From the NCBI RefSeq assembly GCF_042650605.1, contig NZ_JBHSBN010000010.1, positions 155,027-219,026 on the forward strand: 64,000 bases of DNA, given 5' to 3'. Positions within the stretch are counted from its first letter, which is position 1. Every line of letters begins with the position of its first letter. This document shows positions 24,211-32,241 of the stretch, piece after piece. Made by a program: the position numbers and the translations under genes. The notes under the pieces are model-generated. The model saw only the letters and a program-made list of their open reading frames with translations, was not told where the DNA came from and ran no database searches. The stretch comes from Micromonospora_J zhanjiangensis. Lineage in GTDB: Bacteria; Actinomycetota; Actinomycetes; Mycobacteriales; Micromonosporaceae.

Positions 24211-25197
24211 GTGACGGTTACCCGAAGACAGGTGGTTCGGCAGGCGCTCGGCGTGACATTCACCGTCGCGATGCTCGTGGGCGTCGTCGTGGCGCTCAGA
24301 TCCGAGGACTGGGAGACGGTCGGGGCCACCCTCCTGCACGGCGCGGCCGTGCCCTGGGTCGTCGCGGCGTTCCTGGCCAACCTCGCCGGGCTCGGGCTGG
24401 CGCTTGCCTCCTGGCATGTGTTGATCACCGATGACGGTGATCGCGTCGAACTGCCGTTGAGCGGCACGATGTTCGCCGCCGGGCTTCTCGGCAAGTACAT
24501 CCCGGGTCGGGTCTGGGGGGTGCTGGCACAGATCCAGCTCGGCCGCGTCGCGGGCCTGAGCCCGGCCCGGATCGGAAGTTGCTACGTGGCCAGTCTCGCC
24601 GTCTCGCTGCTTGCCGGAACCACGGTCGGGCTGCTCGCGGCGCCCGCCGTGCTGCATCGGCAGGGCCACTGGTTGCTGGTGCCGGCGTTGCTCTGCCTCG
24701 CCTGGTTCATCTGGCCGCAGGGCGTCAACCGGCTGGCCCTCCTGGCGACCAGGGTGCTACGTAGCCCGGGACAGCCGGCCACTGTGTCCGCCGGCGGCTA
24801 CCGGCGGTCGCTGGCTCTCTCGACGGCGTCCTGGCTCGTCTCCGGCCTGCACCTGTGGTTCTTGGCGCTGCTGTTCGGCGCGCCGGCGGCGCGGTCGTTG
24901 GCTGTCTGCGTCGGCGGCTTCGCGCTGGCGATGGTGCTGGGCAGCGTGGCGATCGTCGTGCCGGACGGTTGGGGCATCCGGGAACTGGTCCTGACCGTTC
25001 CGCTGGCCACCCTGCTGCCGGTGCCGACGGCGATCGCGATAGCCCTGGCCAGCCGTGCGGTGATCGTCGTCAGCGAGCTGGCCGGCGCCGGCGCCATGTA
25101 CATCACCCACCGGGCGCGTCGCCGCGCCGCCGTACCGGACACGAGCCGACCTGACATGAGTCGATCTGAGGAGGAGGTGGAGGCGTGGACGCGCTGA
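24211..25197 (+). CDS. Lysylphosphatidylglycerol synthase-type (UPF0104) membrane protein
   Basis: 328 residues with about eight transmembrane segments. The pattern 'MFAAGLLGKYIPGRVWGVLAQIQLGRVAGLSPARIGSCYVASL' is diagnostic of the flippase-like LPG_synthase_TM family, and a late 'PDGWGIRELVLTVPL' repeats the usual loop. Family members flip or act on lipid-linked substrates; in sugar clusters they are found with polyprenyl-linked saccharides. GTG 24211 is chosen because GGAGG lies 8 nt before it; the upstream ATG 24145 lacks a ribosome site. It overlaps the next gene by 13 nt, opening a chain of coupled genes. Confidence 0.8.
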   Translation: MTVTRRQVVRQALGVTFTVAMLVGVVVALRSEDWETVGATLLHGAAVPWVVAAFLANLAGLGLALASWHVLITDDGDRVELPLSGTMFAAGLLGKYIPGRVWGVLAQIQLGRVAGLSPARIGSCYVASLAVSLLAGTTVGLLAAPAVLHRQGHWLLVPALLCLAWFIWPQGVNRLALLATRVLRSPGQPATVSAGGYRRSLALSTASWLVSGLHLWFLALLFGAPAARSLAVCVGGFALAMVLGSVAIVVPDGWGIRELVLTVPLATLLPVPTAIAIALASRAVIVVSELAGAGAMYITHRARRRAAVPDTSRPDMSRSEEEVEAWTR

Positions 25198-26237
25198 GAA
25201 CCAGGCGGGTCCTGGTGACCGGGAGCGCCGGAATGCTCGGCAGCCACCTGGTCCGTCGCCTGACGCGAGAAGGCCACGAGGTGCTGGGCCTGGACGTTCG
25301 TCCCGGGACGGAGGCGAACGGTCCGGTCCGGCAGGTCTCCGGCGATATCCGGGACACCGCGCTGCTGACCGGCCTGACGGCCAAAGTGGACGCCGTGGTC
25401 CACTGCGCCGGGGCGCTCCCCAGCTACCCCGCCGAACAGATTCGCGCGATCGTGGTGGAGGGCACTCGCAGCGTGCTGGAGGCGGCCCACCGAAGCGCCG
25501 TGCCGCGTGTCGTGCACATCTCGTCGACGGCGGTGTACGGGCTGCCGGACCTGGTTCCCACGCCCGAGGAGTATCCGTTCCGCCCGGTGGACGAGTACAG
25601 CGCCGCCAAGGGTAACGCCGAACGGATCTGCGAGGAGTACCGACAGCGCGGTCTGCCGCTGACCGTCCTGAGGCCGAAGACGTTCCTCGGTCCGGGCCGG
25701 CTCGGCCTGTTCGCCATGTTGTGCGAGTGGGCGGACGAAGGGCGCAACTTCCCGGTGCTGGGGCGGGGTGACGTCCGTATCCAGATGCTGGACATCGAGG
25801 ATCTGCTGGACGCCGTCGAACTCGTCCTGGACGCGCCGCCGGAGATCGCCGACGGCACCTTCAACATCGCGGCGGAGCGGGTCTCGACGATGCGGGAGAA
25901 CCTGCAGTGTGTGTTGGACGCGGCCGGGCACGGCAAGCGGGTGGTGTCGATCCCCGGCCGGCCCGCCGTGGCCGCGCTGCGGGCGATGGCGCGTCTGGGT
26001 GTCTCGCCGGTGTACGACCGGCTGCTGTACAAGCTGCTGGCCGACTCGTACGTCAGCATCGAACGCGCCCAGAAGATCCTCGGATTCCAGCCCCGCTTCT
26101 CCGGCCAGGACACCATTCTGCGCACCTATCGATGGTGGCGGGAGCAGAAGCGGGGAGTCCGCGTTCCGGCGGGCGGGCGTACCTCCGGCGAACCGTGGCG
26201 GCAGGGAGTTCTCGCCCTGGCCAAGGCCCTGTTCTGA
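25185..26237 (+). CDS. NAD-dependent epimerase/dehydratase (extended SDR)
   Basis: 350 residues, soluble. A Rossmann start 'VLVTGSAGMLGSHLVRRL' gives the G-x-x-G-x-x-G nucleotide motif, 'GDIRD' binds the adenine, and the catalytic part is 'ISSTAVYG' (Ser/Thr) with Y-x3-K in 'YSAAKGNAE'. This is the sugar-nucleotide epimerase/dehydratase group; the exact sugar is not clear. GTG 25185 follows GAGGAGGTGGAGGC. The gene begins inside the preceding membrane-protein gene and is followed after 22 bp by the UbiA gene. In DPPR-type pathways an epimerase of this family converts the ribose moiety (DprE2-like role), but the resemblance here is only at superfamily level. Confidence 0.8.
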   Translation: MDALRTRRVLVTGSAGMLGSHLVRRLTREGHEVLGLDVRPGTEANGPVRQVSGDIRDTALLTGLTAKVDAVVHCAGALPSYPAEQIRAIVVEGTRSVLEAAHRSAVPRVVHISSTAVYGLPDLVPTPEEYPFRPVDEYSAAKGNAERICEEYRQRGLPLTVLRPKTFLGPGRLGLFAMLCEWADEGRNFPVLGRGDVRIQMLDIEDLLDAVELVLDAPPEIADGTFNIAAERVSTMRENLQCVLDAAGHGKRVVSIPGRPAVAALRAMARLGVSPVYDRLLYKLLADSYVSIERAQKILGFQPRFSGQDTILRTYRWWREQKRGVRVPAGGRTSGEPWRQGVLALAKALF

Positions 26238-26259
26238 CGTCGTACCGTAGGAGAGGGAC

Positions 26260-27282
26260 ATGCAAGCCGAAACCACCGCGGTCGATTCCGCGCTCCCTGA
26301 CCTCGCCACGAATGATCGTTCCGCCGGAACGACGGCCACGGCGCCGAGCGCGCGGCGCGCCCGGGACCTCGTCGTCGATCTGGGGACACTGCTGCGACCC
26401 GGGCAGTGGCCCAAGACGTTGCTCGTCGTCCCGCTTCCCCTCATCGGGGCGGCGGGGTGGACCCTCGCCGGGGTCGGGCGGGTCGTCGCCGCGGTCGTCG
26501 CGTTCCTGATCGCCTCCGGCCTGGTGTACGTCGTCAACGACATCACCGACCGGCACCGTGATCGTCAGCACCCCGGTAAGCGTGGGCGGCCGATCGCCAG
26601 TGGTCGGGTGCCCGTCGGCCTGGCGTGGGCATACGCGGTCGTGCTCGCGGCCGTGCTGGCCGCTCTGATCGCCGGCTGGCCGCTGGACCGGAGCTGGCCC
26701 GTCCTGCTGTACCTGGCGTTGAACCTGGCCTACAGTCGCGGACTCAAACACGTGCCGCTGCTCGACGTGTTCATCGTCAGTACCGGCTTCCTGCTGCGGC
26801 TGGCCGCCGGCTACGTCGCGCTCGGCGACCTGGTGTCACGCTGGCTGCTGGTCGCGGTCCTCGCGCTCTGCCTGATGTTGAGTCTCGGCAAACGTCGCAG
26901 CGAACTGCTGACGACCAGTGCTGCGCACCGGCCGGCGCTGGCGGGCTACTCCGTCTCGTTCGTCGACCAGTTGCTCCTGCTCAACGCGGCACTCACCTTC
27001 ATGTCGTACGCGCTGTACCTGGCGGAGGCCCCGCAGGAGCACGGCGGCGTGCGGATCATGCTGCTGTCGCTGCCGATCGCGCTCTTCGCCCTGTGCCGCT
27101 ACCTGCAGGCGGTGCTGATGCACCGGGGCGGCGCGGATCCCGTCCGGACCCTGTTCCGCGACCGGGCGTTGGTGGCCTGCTTCCTGCTCTGGGCCGTACT
27201 GATCGCCGCCGACCTGTGGCAGCTGCACCTCTCCGGCGGTCACCTGGTCGCCGGGCCCGCCTGGCCGGGGTGGTCGCGATGA
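26260..27282 (+). CDS. UbiA-family prenyltransferase, DPPR-synthase-like
   Basis: 340 residues with an N-terminal tail of about 45 residues and about eight or nine transmembrane helices. The first Asp-rich motif is 'NDITDRHRDRQHPGKRGRPIASG' (near 93-115) and the second 'YSRGLKHVPLLDVFIVSTGF'. These are typical of 5-phosphoribosyl-1-diphosphate:decaprenyl-phosphate phosphoribosyltransferases (UbiA/Rv3806c type), which place phosphoribose on a polyprenyl phosphate, rather than of quinone or heme enzymes. The next gene starts on the ATGA overlap at 27279. In an actinomycete with no arabinogalactan genes nearby, it suggests a dedicated lipid-linked pentose donor for this locus. Substrate is inference. 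Confidence 0.75.
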   Translation: MQAETTAVDSALPDLATNDRSAGTTATAPSARRARDLVVDLGTLLRPGQWPKTLLVVPLPLIGAAGWTLAGVGRVVAAVVAFLIASGLVYVVNDITDRHRDRQHPGKRGRPIASGRVPVGLAWAYAVVLAAVLAALIAGWPLDRSWPVLLYLALNLAYSRGLKHVPLLDVFIVSTGFLLRLAAGYVALGDLVSRWLLVAVLALCLMLSLGKRRSELLTTSAAHRPALAGYSVSFVDQLLLLNAALTFMSYALYLAEAPQEHGGVRIMLLSLPIALFALCRYLQAVLMHRGGADPVRTLFRDRALVACFLLWAVLIAADLWQLHLSGGHLVAGPAWPGWSR

Positions 27283-28589
27283 CGACGGAACGTACGGCGT
27301 CGCCGGCAACGCGTCGCCCCGACCCCGCCACGCCCGGGTCGACGCCCGTCGAGGCGGACCGTCGGATGCTGCTCGCGGCCGTCTGCCTGGCGCTGCTCGT
27401 CGGACTCTGCGCCGCCGGCATCAGGGCGGCGACCGGGAGCTTCTGGATCGACCTGGAGGTCTACCGCGACGCGGCGGTGGCCGTCCTGCACGGCCGGTCG
27501 CCGTACGAGTTCGTCAACCACAACGGACTGATGTACAACTACACGCCGTTCGCCGCCCTGCTGCTGAGTCCGCTCGGGCTCGCCGGCGTCACCGTCGACA
27601 TCCTGTGGTGGACCGTCGCGTCGATGCTGGCCCTGGAGGCGAGCGTCTGGATCGTGCTGAGGTATCTCGGCACCGCGCCCCGGAATCTGGCCCGCCGCAC
27701 GCTCGTGCTGACCGCGGTGTCCGTTCCGATGCTCCCGATCCTGCACAGCCTCGAACTTGGCCAGATCAACATCATGCTGATGCTGCTCGTACTCGTCGAT
27801 CTGCTTCGCCGCCCCGGCGCCGGTGACGGTCGGTGGCAGGGCGTCGCGTTGGGCATCGCGGCCGGCATCAAGCTGACCCCGTTGATCTTCGTGCCCTATC
27901 TCCTGCTGACCGGTCGGGTACGGGCGGCGCTGACCGCGGTCGCCGCCTTCGCCGGCACCGTGGCGCTGGGATCGGCCGTCCTGCCCGGGCCGACGATCGC
28001 CTACTGGTTCCGCGGCGGAGTGACCGACAGCGGTCGGCTGAGTCCGCCGGACACGGAGATCTACAACCAGTCGCTGCGGGGCGCGCTGGTCCGGCTGTCC
28101 AGTTCCGGTGCCGAGGTGCCCGGCTGGGTGTGGCCGGCCCTGGCGGTGGTCGCCGGTGCCTGCGCGTTGGCGATCGCGGTGGTGGCCGGTCGCCGTGGCG
28201 ATCACCTGGCCGGAGGGCTGGCCTGTGCGGTGGCCGCACTGCTCGTCTCGCCGATCTCATGGCACACCCACTGGGTCTGGTGCGTACCGGTCGTGATGCT
28301 GCTGGGACACCGGGCGTGGCGGACCGGCAGCCGGGGTGCGGCCGTCCTGACGGCGTTGGTGTGGCTGGTCTTCACCGGTTCCGGCGCATGGGTGGTGGTC
28401 GAGCTGGCCGGCGCCCTGCCGGGCCTGGACTTCCGCTCCTGGCACGTACTGGTCTGGAGCAACCTCTATCTGATCCTCGCGCCGCTGTTGCTCGTGCTGC
28501 TGGCGCGCCGGGACGCCGAACCCCGCGGTATCGCCCCGGCACCGCGGTCGCCGACCGGCCCGGAGACGGTCGCCGTCGGCAACCGATGA
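27279..28589 (+). CDS. GT87-like polyprenyl-phosphate-dependent glycosyltransferase
   Basis: 436 residues with about ten transmembrane helices. The early loop 'FWIDLEVYRDAAVAVLHGRSPYEFVNHNGLMYNYTPFAALLLSPLG' carries the acidic D-L-E-V-Y motif of GT87 (PimE/DUF2029) GT-C enzymes. 'LELGQINIMLMLLVLVDLL' and 'GIAAGIKLTPLIFVPYLLLTG' are further family hallmarks. These enzymes use polyprenyl-phosphate sugars on the outer face of the membrane. The start overlaps the UbiA stop (ATGA). It is probably the acceptor-side transferase of this operon, using the donor built by the GT2 and/or UbiA enzymes. Confidence 0.85.
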   Translation: MTTERTASPATRRPDPATPGSTPVEADRRMLLAAVCLALLVGLCAAGIRAATGSFWIDLEVYRDAAVAVLHGRSPYEFVNHNGLMYNYTPFAALLLSPLGLAGVTVDILWWTVASMLALEASVWIVLRYLGTAPRNLARRTLVLTAVSVPMLPILHSLELGQINIMLMLLVLVDLLRRPGAGDGRWQGVALGIAAGIKLTPLIFVPYLLLTGRVRAALTAVAAFAGTVALGSAVLPGPTIAYWFRGGVTDSGRLSPPDTEIYNQSLRGALVRLSSSGAEVPGWVWPALAVVAGACALAIAVVAGRRGDHLAGGLACAVAALLVSPISWHTHWVWCVPVVMLLGHRAWRTGSRGAAVLTALVWLVFTGSGAWVVVELAGALPGLDFRSWHVLVWSNLYLILAPLLLVLLARRDAEPRGIAPAPRSPTGPETVAVGNR

Positions 28590-28628
28590 ACACCCGTCCA
28601 TCGAAGATCTCGTCAGAAGGGCACTGCC

Positions 28629-30059
28629 ATGTCGGATCTGATCACCGTTGAGGACTGCGACACCCTACCGATGAGCGATGTGCAGGACCTGTACCGCAAG
28701 TACGTCAGCCGCAGCCAGGTCTCGCTGATCACCTCCTTCGGCTTCGGCCGGGTGCTGGCCGACCACGCGGAGGGCGTCTGGATCACCACCCGGGACGGCC
28801 GCCGGATCCTCGACTTCACCGGCGCGGTGGGCGTACTCAGTCACGGGCACAACCATCCACGCATTCTGGCGGCCCGCCGCCGCTTCGCCGAGAAGCACCG
28901 GATGGAGGTGCACAAGGCGTTCTTCTCGCCCTACGTGGCGGCGCTCAGCCACAACATCGCCCAGCTGCTGCCGGGTGACCTGAACATCTCCTACTTCCCC
29001 AATTCCGGCGCCGAGGCCAACGAGGGCGCCATCAAGATGGCGTACAAGTATCACGGCGGCGAACGCAACACGATCCTGCGCGCCGACATCAGCTTCCACG
29101 GCAAGACGCTGGGCGCCGGCAGCCTGACCGGCTCGACCGAGAACGCCTTCCGCTTCCCGGGCCTGCCCAACATCGTCACGTACCCGTACGGCGATGTGGA
29201 GGCGGTGCGCGCCGCGGTGCGGGCCGCCCGCACCGCGCGCGGTACCTGCGACGTGTACGCGATCATGGTGGAGCCGTTCAGCGCGTCCAGCATGCGCAGT
29301 TGGACGGCCCAGGCCCTGTACGAGCTGCAGGCCCTGTGCCGCGCGGAGGACATCGTCATGATCTTCGACGAGGTCTACACCGGTTGGGGCAAGACCGGCA
29401 GCCTCTTCTACTTCGATCGCCACCCGGGCCTGGTCCCCGACATCCTGACCTATTCGAAGTCGTTCGGCGGGGGTAAGGCATCCATCTCCGGGTACACGGC
29501 CCGCGAGCCGATCTTCCGGCGGGCGTACGACCGGCTGTCGGACGTGATCCTGCACAGCACCACGTACTACGGGTTCGGCGAGGAGACCGCGACGGCGATC
29601 GAGGCGGTCAATGTCGCCGTGGAGGACGACTTCCCGGCCCGGGCGCGGGCGATCGGCGACCTGCTCGGGCCCGGGCTGGACAAGATCCGGCAGCGCCACC
29701 AGTCGCTGGTGACCGAGGTCAAGGGCGCGGGGGCGCTCTGGGGTGTCTTCATCAACGGCGGGCCACGGATCCTGGACCTGGCGGCCAAGCTCGCGCCGGC
29801 CGGTTTCCAGAACGATCCGCAGTTCCGCACCAAGCTGATCACCCTGTCGGTGATCGCCGAGCTCTACCGGGAGCACCGGATCCTCACCTATTACAGTCCC
29901 AACGTGGAGAATCCGCTGGTGGTCTCTCCCATGCTCGTCACCGAACCGCACGAGGTGGAGTACTTCCTCGACGCGCTCGACCAGACGCTGGGCAAGGGCC
30001 TTCCCCAGCTGCTGACGCGCTTCGTGCGGGACAAGTTCTTCCAGCGGGCGGGTGCCTGA
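28629..30059 (+). CDS. Class III PLP-dependent aminotransferase
   Basis: 476 residues. Fold-type I aminotransferase with 'YFPNSGAEANEGAIKMA', 'SFHGKTLGAGSLTGS', 'VEPFSASSM', the cofactor motif 'IFDEVYTGWGKTG' and the Schiff-base lysine K277 in 'TYSKSFGGGKAS'. The FDEVYTG loop is a variant of the usual FDEVQTG. The amino acceptor is not evident: acetylornithine/4-aminobutyrate-like and sugar 6-aminotransferases (NeoN/BtrB-like) share this fold. It sits in the sugar operon 39 bp after the GT87 gene; stop-start overlap (TGATG) joins it to the next GT2 gene. An amino-sugar role is the most economical idea. Confidence 0.85.
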   Translation: MSDLITVEDCDTLPMSDVQDLYRKYVSRSQVSLITSFGFGRVLADHAEGVWITTRDGRRILDFTGAVGVLSHGHNHPRILAARRRFAEKHRMEVHKAFFSPYVAALSHNIAQLLPGDLNISYFPNSGAEANEGAIKMAYKYHGGERNTILRADISFHGKTLGAGSLTGSTENAFRFPGLPNIVTYPYGDVEAVRAAVRAARTARGTCDVYAIMVEPFSASSMRSWTAQALYELQALCRAEDIVMIFDEVYTGWGKTGSLFYFDRHPGLVPDILTYSKSFGGGKASISGYTAREPIFRRAYDRLSDVILHSTTYYGFGEETATAIEAVNVAVEDDFPARARAIGDLLGPGLDKIRQRHQSLVTEVKGAGALWGVFINGGPRILDLAAKLAPAGFQNDPQFRTKLITLSVIAELYREHRILTYYSPNVENPLVVSPMLVTEPHEVEYFLDALDQTLGKGLPQLLTRFVRDKFFQRAGA

Positions 30060-31099
30060 TGCTGTCGCGGAATCCACTCGTCTCGGTCGTCGTGCCGAAC
30101 TACAACTATTCGCGGTCGCTGCCGGCCTGTATCCGGGCCATCCAGGCACAGGACTACGAGCCTATCGAGATCATCGTGGTGGACGACTGCAGCACCGACG
30201 GGTCCGCGCAGATCGCCCGAGATCTCGGCGTACGGGTGTTGTCGACCGGCGTGAACGGCGGTGTCGCCGTCGCCCGCAACACCGGCGCGGCGGCGGCCCG
30301 CGGCGAGGTGCTGCTCTTCGTCGACTCGGACGTCGCGATACCGCCGCACACGGTGAGCCGGTCGGTGCGACTGCTCGCCGAGGACCCCACCGTGGGCGCG
30401 GCCTGCGGCATGTACGAGCCGGAGCCGTTGATGGGTGGCGGTCTGGTCCAGGAGTGTCGTGCGCTGCAGGCGTACCACTGGCGGATGAGCGCCGAGGGAA
30501 CCGTCAGCTTCCTGTTCAGCGCCATCTGCGCGATGCGTACGGAGGTGTTCCGCGACGTCGGTCCGTTCAACCCTCGGCTGCGCCAGACCGAGGAGGTCGA
30601 CTACGGATTCCGGCTCTCGCAGCGGTACCGGGTCGTGTTGACCGCCCAGATCAGGGGACGCCACGACGAGGACGACCGGCTGGGGCCGTTGCTGCGCAAG
30701 CTGTTCCATCGGGGCCGGCTACGCATCCCGTTGTACAGCCGGATGCGGCGCTTTCCCCGCGGTTTCGAGACGGCGTCCCGGGCCGGTTCCAGCGTCGCGG
30801 CTCTGGCGGCGGCGCTGTCCCTGCCGCTCGTGGCCGTCGTGGGACCGGCCGGCCTCGCACTGCCGGTTGCGCTGGTCGCGCTGTCGATCTACGGTGACCG
30901 GGACACCTACGCCTTCGTCCGCCGGCGCCGGGGCACGGCCTTCCTGCTTCCGTACACGGGCGTCTCGCTGTTGGTGAACATGGCGATCGCGGCGGGCGGC
31001 GCCGCCGGAGTGCTGCAGGCGCTGGTGTCGCCCGCGTTCCGAACCCTCTACGACGAGCAGCAGACGCGCCAGCCCGCACCGATCGGGGACCTGTCGTGA
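30059..31099 (+). CDS. Family 2 glycosyltransferase with C-terminal membrane anchor
   Basis: 346 residues. GT-A motifs 'VVVPNYNYSRSLPACIRAIQAQDY', 'EIIVVDDCSTDGSAQIA' and 'VLLFVDSDVAIPPHT' (DSD metal site). Then come 'FNPRLRQTEEVDYGFRL' (ED-like catalytic region) and two hydrophobic helices (about 235-270 and 295-325) near the end. It belongs to the broad GT2 class of cell-surface or antibiotic sugar transferases. It starts within the stop of the aminotransferase gene and runs into the next gene by 4 nt (GTGA), so it is part of the coupled chain. Confidence 0.85.
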   Translation: MLSRNPLVSVVVPNYNYSRSLPACIRAIQAQDYEPIEIIVVDDCSTDGSAQIARDLGVRVLSTGVNGGVAVARNTGAAAARGEVLLFVDSDVAIPPHTVSRSVRLLAEDPTVGAACGMYEPEPLMGGGLVQECRALQAYHWRMSAEGTVSFLFSAICAMRTEVFRDVGPFNPRLRQTEEVDYGFRLSQRYRVVLTAQIRGRHDEDDRLGPLLRKLFHRGRLRIPLYSRMRRFPRGFETASRAGSSVAALAAALSLPLVAVVGPAGLALPVALVALSIYGDRDTYAFVRRRRGTAFLLPYTGVSLLVNMAIAAGGAAGVLQALVSPAFRTLYDEQQTRQPAPIGDLS

Positions 31100-32241
31100 C
31101 GGACGGGGCGACGGAGCTGCTGACGGCGGGGACCGCCCCGGTCGCCCGGGACCCGGTCCCCGCGTCGGGCCCGCGATGGTGCCTCGGCACCAGGCTGTTG
31201 GTCGCCGCCACGGCCCTGTGGTGCGCGTACGTCGGGTCGCACCTGTTGCTGAGCGGGCGCTGGTGGCTGTGGGTGCTACCCGCCGCGATACCTCCGCTGG
31301 CCTTCGTCGTGGTGCCGGCACTGCTCGCGGCGGCGACCGGTACGGCGGCCCTGATGTCACGCCCATTGCCGCGGCTCCCGCGGTATCTGGTGCTGTGTGC
31401 CACGCTGGCCGCGCTGGTGGCCGGCGCGCCACGGAGCGGCCTCAACCCGGCGGCGTTGGGGAGCCGGCCGGCCGTTCCACCGGGTGCGATCTCGGTCGTG
31501 TCCTGGAACACCCAGTACTGGGATCGGACCGACGATCCGGACCGGTTCTACGCCTACCTCACCGGCCTGCACGCCGACGTCTATCTCCTGCAGGAATACC
31601 TGGACTGGGATCCGGCGGACCGGGGCAACGAGGCACGCGAGGTCGACGACCTCGACCGGTTGCACCGGGAGTTCCCGGGCTACCAGGTCGTCAACCGCGG
31701 TGAGCTTGTCACGGTGTCGCGCTTCCCGATCGTGGGCAACCCCCGGGTCGGCCCGGACCGGGCGCCGGGTGCGGACGCGAGTTTCGCGGCGCTGTACGCC
31801 TCGGCGAAGGTACTCCGGACCGACCTGCGGATCGGGGACTCCGTGGTCAGCTTCTACAACACGCACATCCCGGTTCAGGTCTCGGTGGAGCCGCGATCCG
31901 ACTTCGTGTCGGACACGCGGCAACGCGCCACGGCCCGGGCCGGGCAGTTCGCCGGGCTGGAACAGGACATCGCCGACAACCCCGGGCCGGTGTTCCTGGC
32001 CGGCGACTTCAACACCAGCCCGGCGATGGGCGACCTGCGGCCGCTACGGCGTTTGCTGACCGACGCCACGCCCGCCCTGCGTTCGGTCTACCCGGTCAGC
32101 TGGGAGCTGCACGGGCTGCCCCTCTGGCGCCTGGACTGGGTGTTCACGAACCAGGGCGTGCGCGTCGAACGGTACGAGTTCAGCGACTCGCAGGGCATGT
32201 CCGACCATCAGGCGCAGCGGATCTGGGTCTCGCTGTCCTGA
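31096..32241 (+). CDS. Membrane-anchored endonuclease/exonuclease/phosphatase-family protein
   Basis: 381 residues. Three hydrophobic segments in the first 115 residues precede an EEP domain: 'VVSWNTQYWD', 'DVYLLQEYLDW' (E), 'FYNTHIPVQV', 'FLAGDFNTSP' (D/N pair) and the C-terminal 'GMSDHQA' (D-H). All catalytic residues of EEP phosphodiesterases are present. Such membrane-bound EEP proteins act as phosphatases or phosphodiesterases on lipid or sugar phosphates rather than DNA. It closes the coupled operon. Its 3' end overlaps the convergent SARP gene by 34 bp (32208-32241). A dephosphorylation step (for example of phosphoribosyl lipid) would suit the context. Confidence 0.8.
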   Translation: MTDGATELLTAGTAPVARDPVPASGPRWCLGTRLLVAATALWCAYVGSHLLLSGRWWLWVLPAAIPPLAFVVVPALLAAATGTAALMSRPLPRLPRYLVLCATLAALVAGAPRSGLNPAALGSRPAVPPGAISVVSWNTQYWDRTDDPDRFYAYLTGLHADVYLLQEYLDWDPADRGNEAREVDDLDRLHREFPGYQVVNRGELVTVSRFPIVGNPRVGPDRAPGADASFAALYASAKVLRTDLRIGDSVVSFYNTHIPVQVSVEPRSDFVSDTRQRATARAGQFAGLEQDIADNPGPVFLAGDFNTSPAMGDLRPLRRLLTDATPALRSVYPVSWELHGLPLWRLDWVFTNQGVRVERYEFSDSQGMSDHQAQRIWVSLS

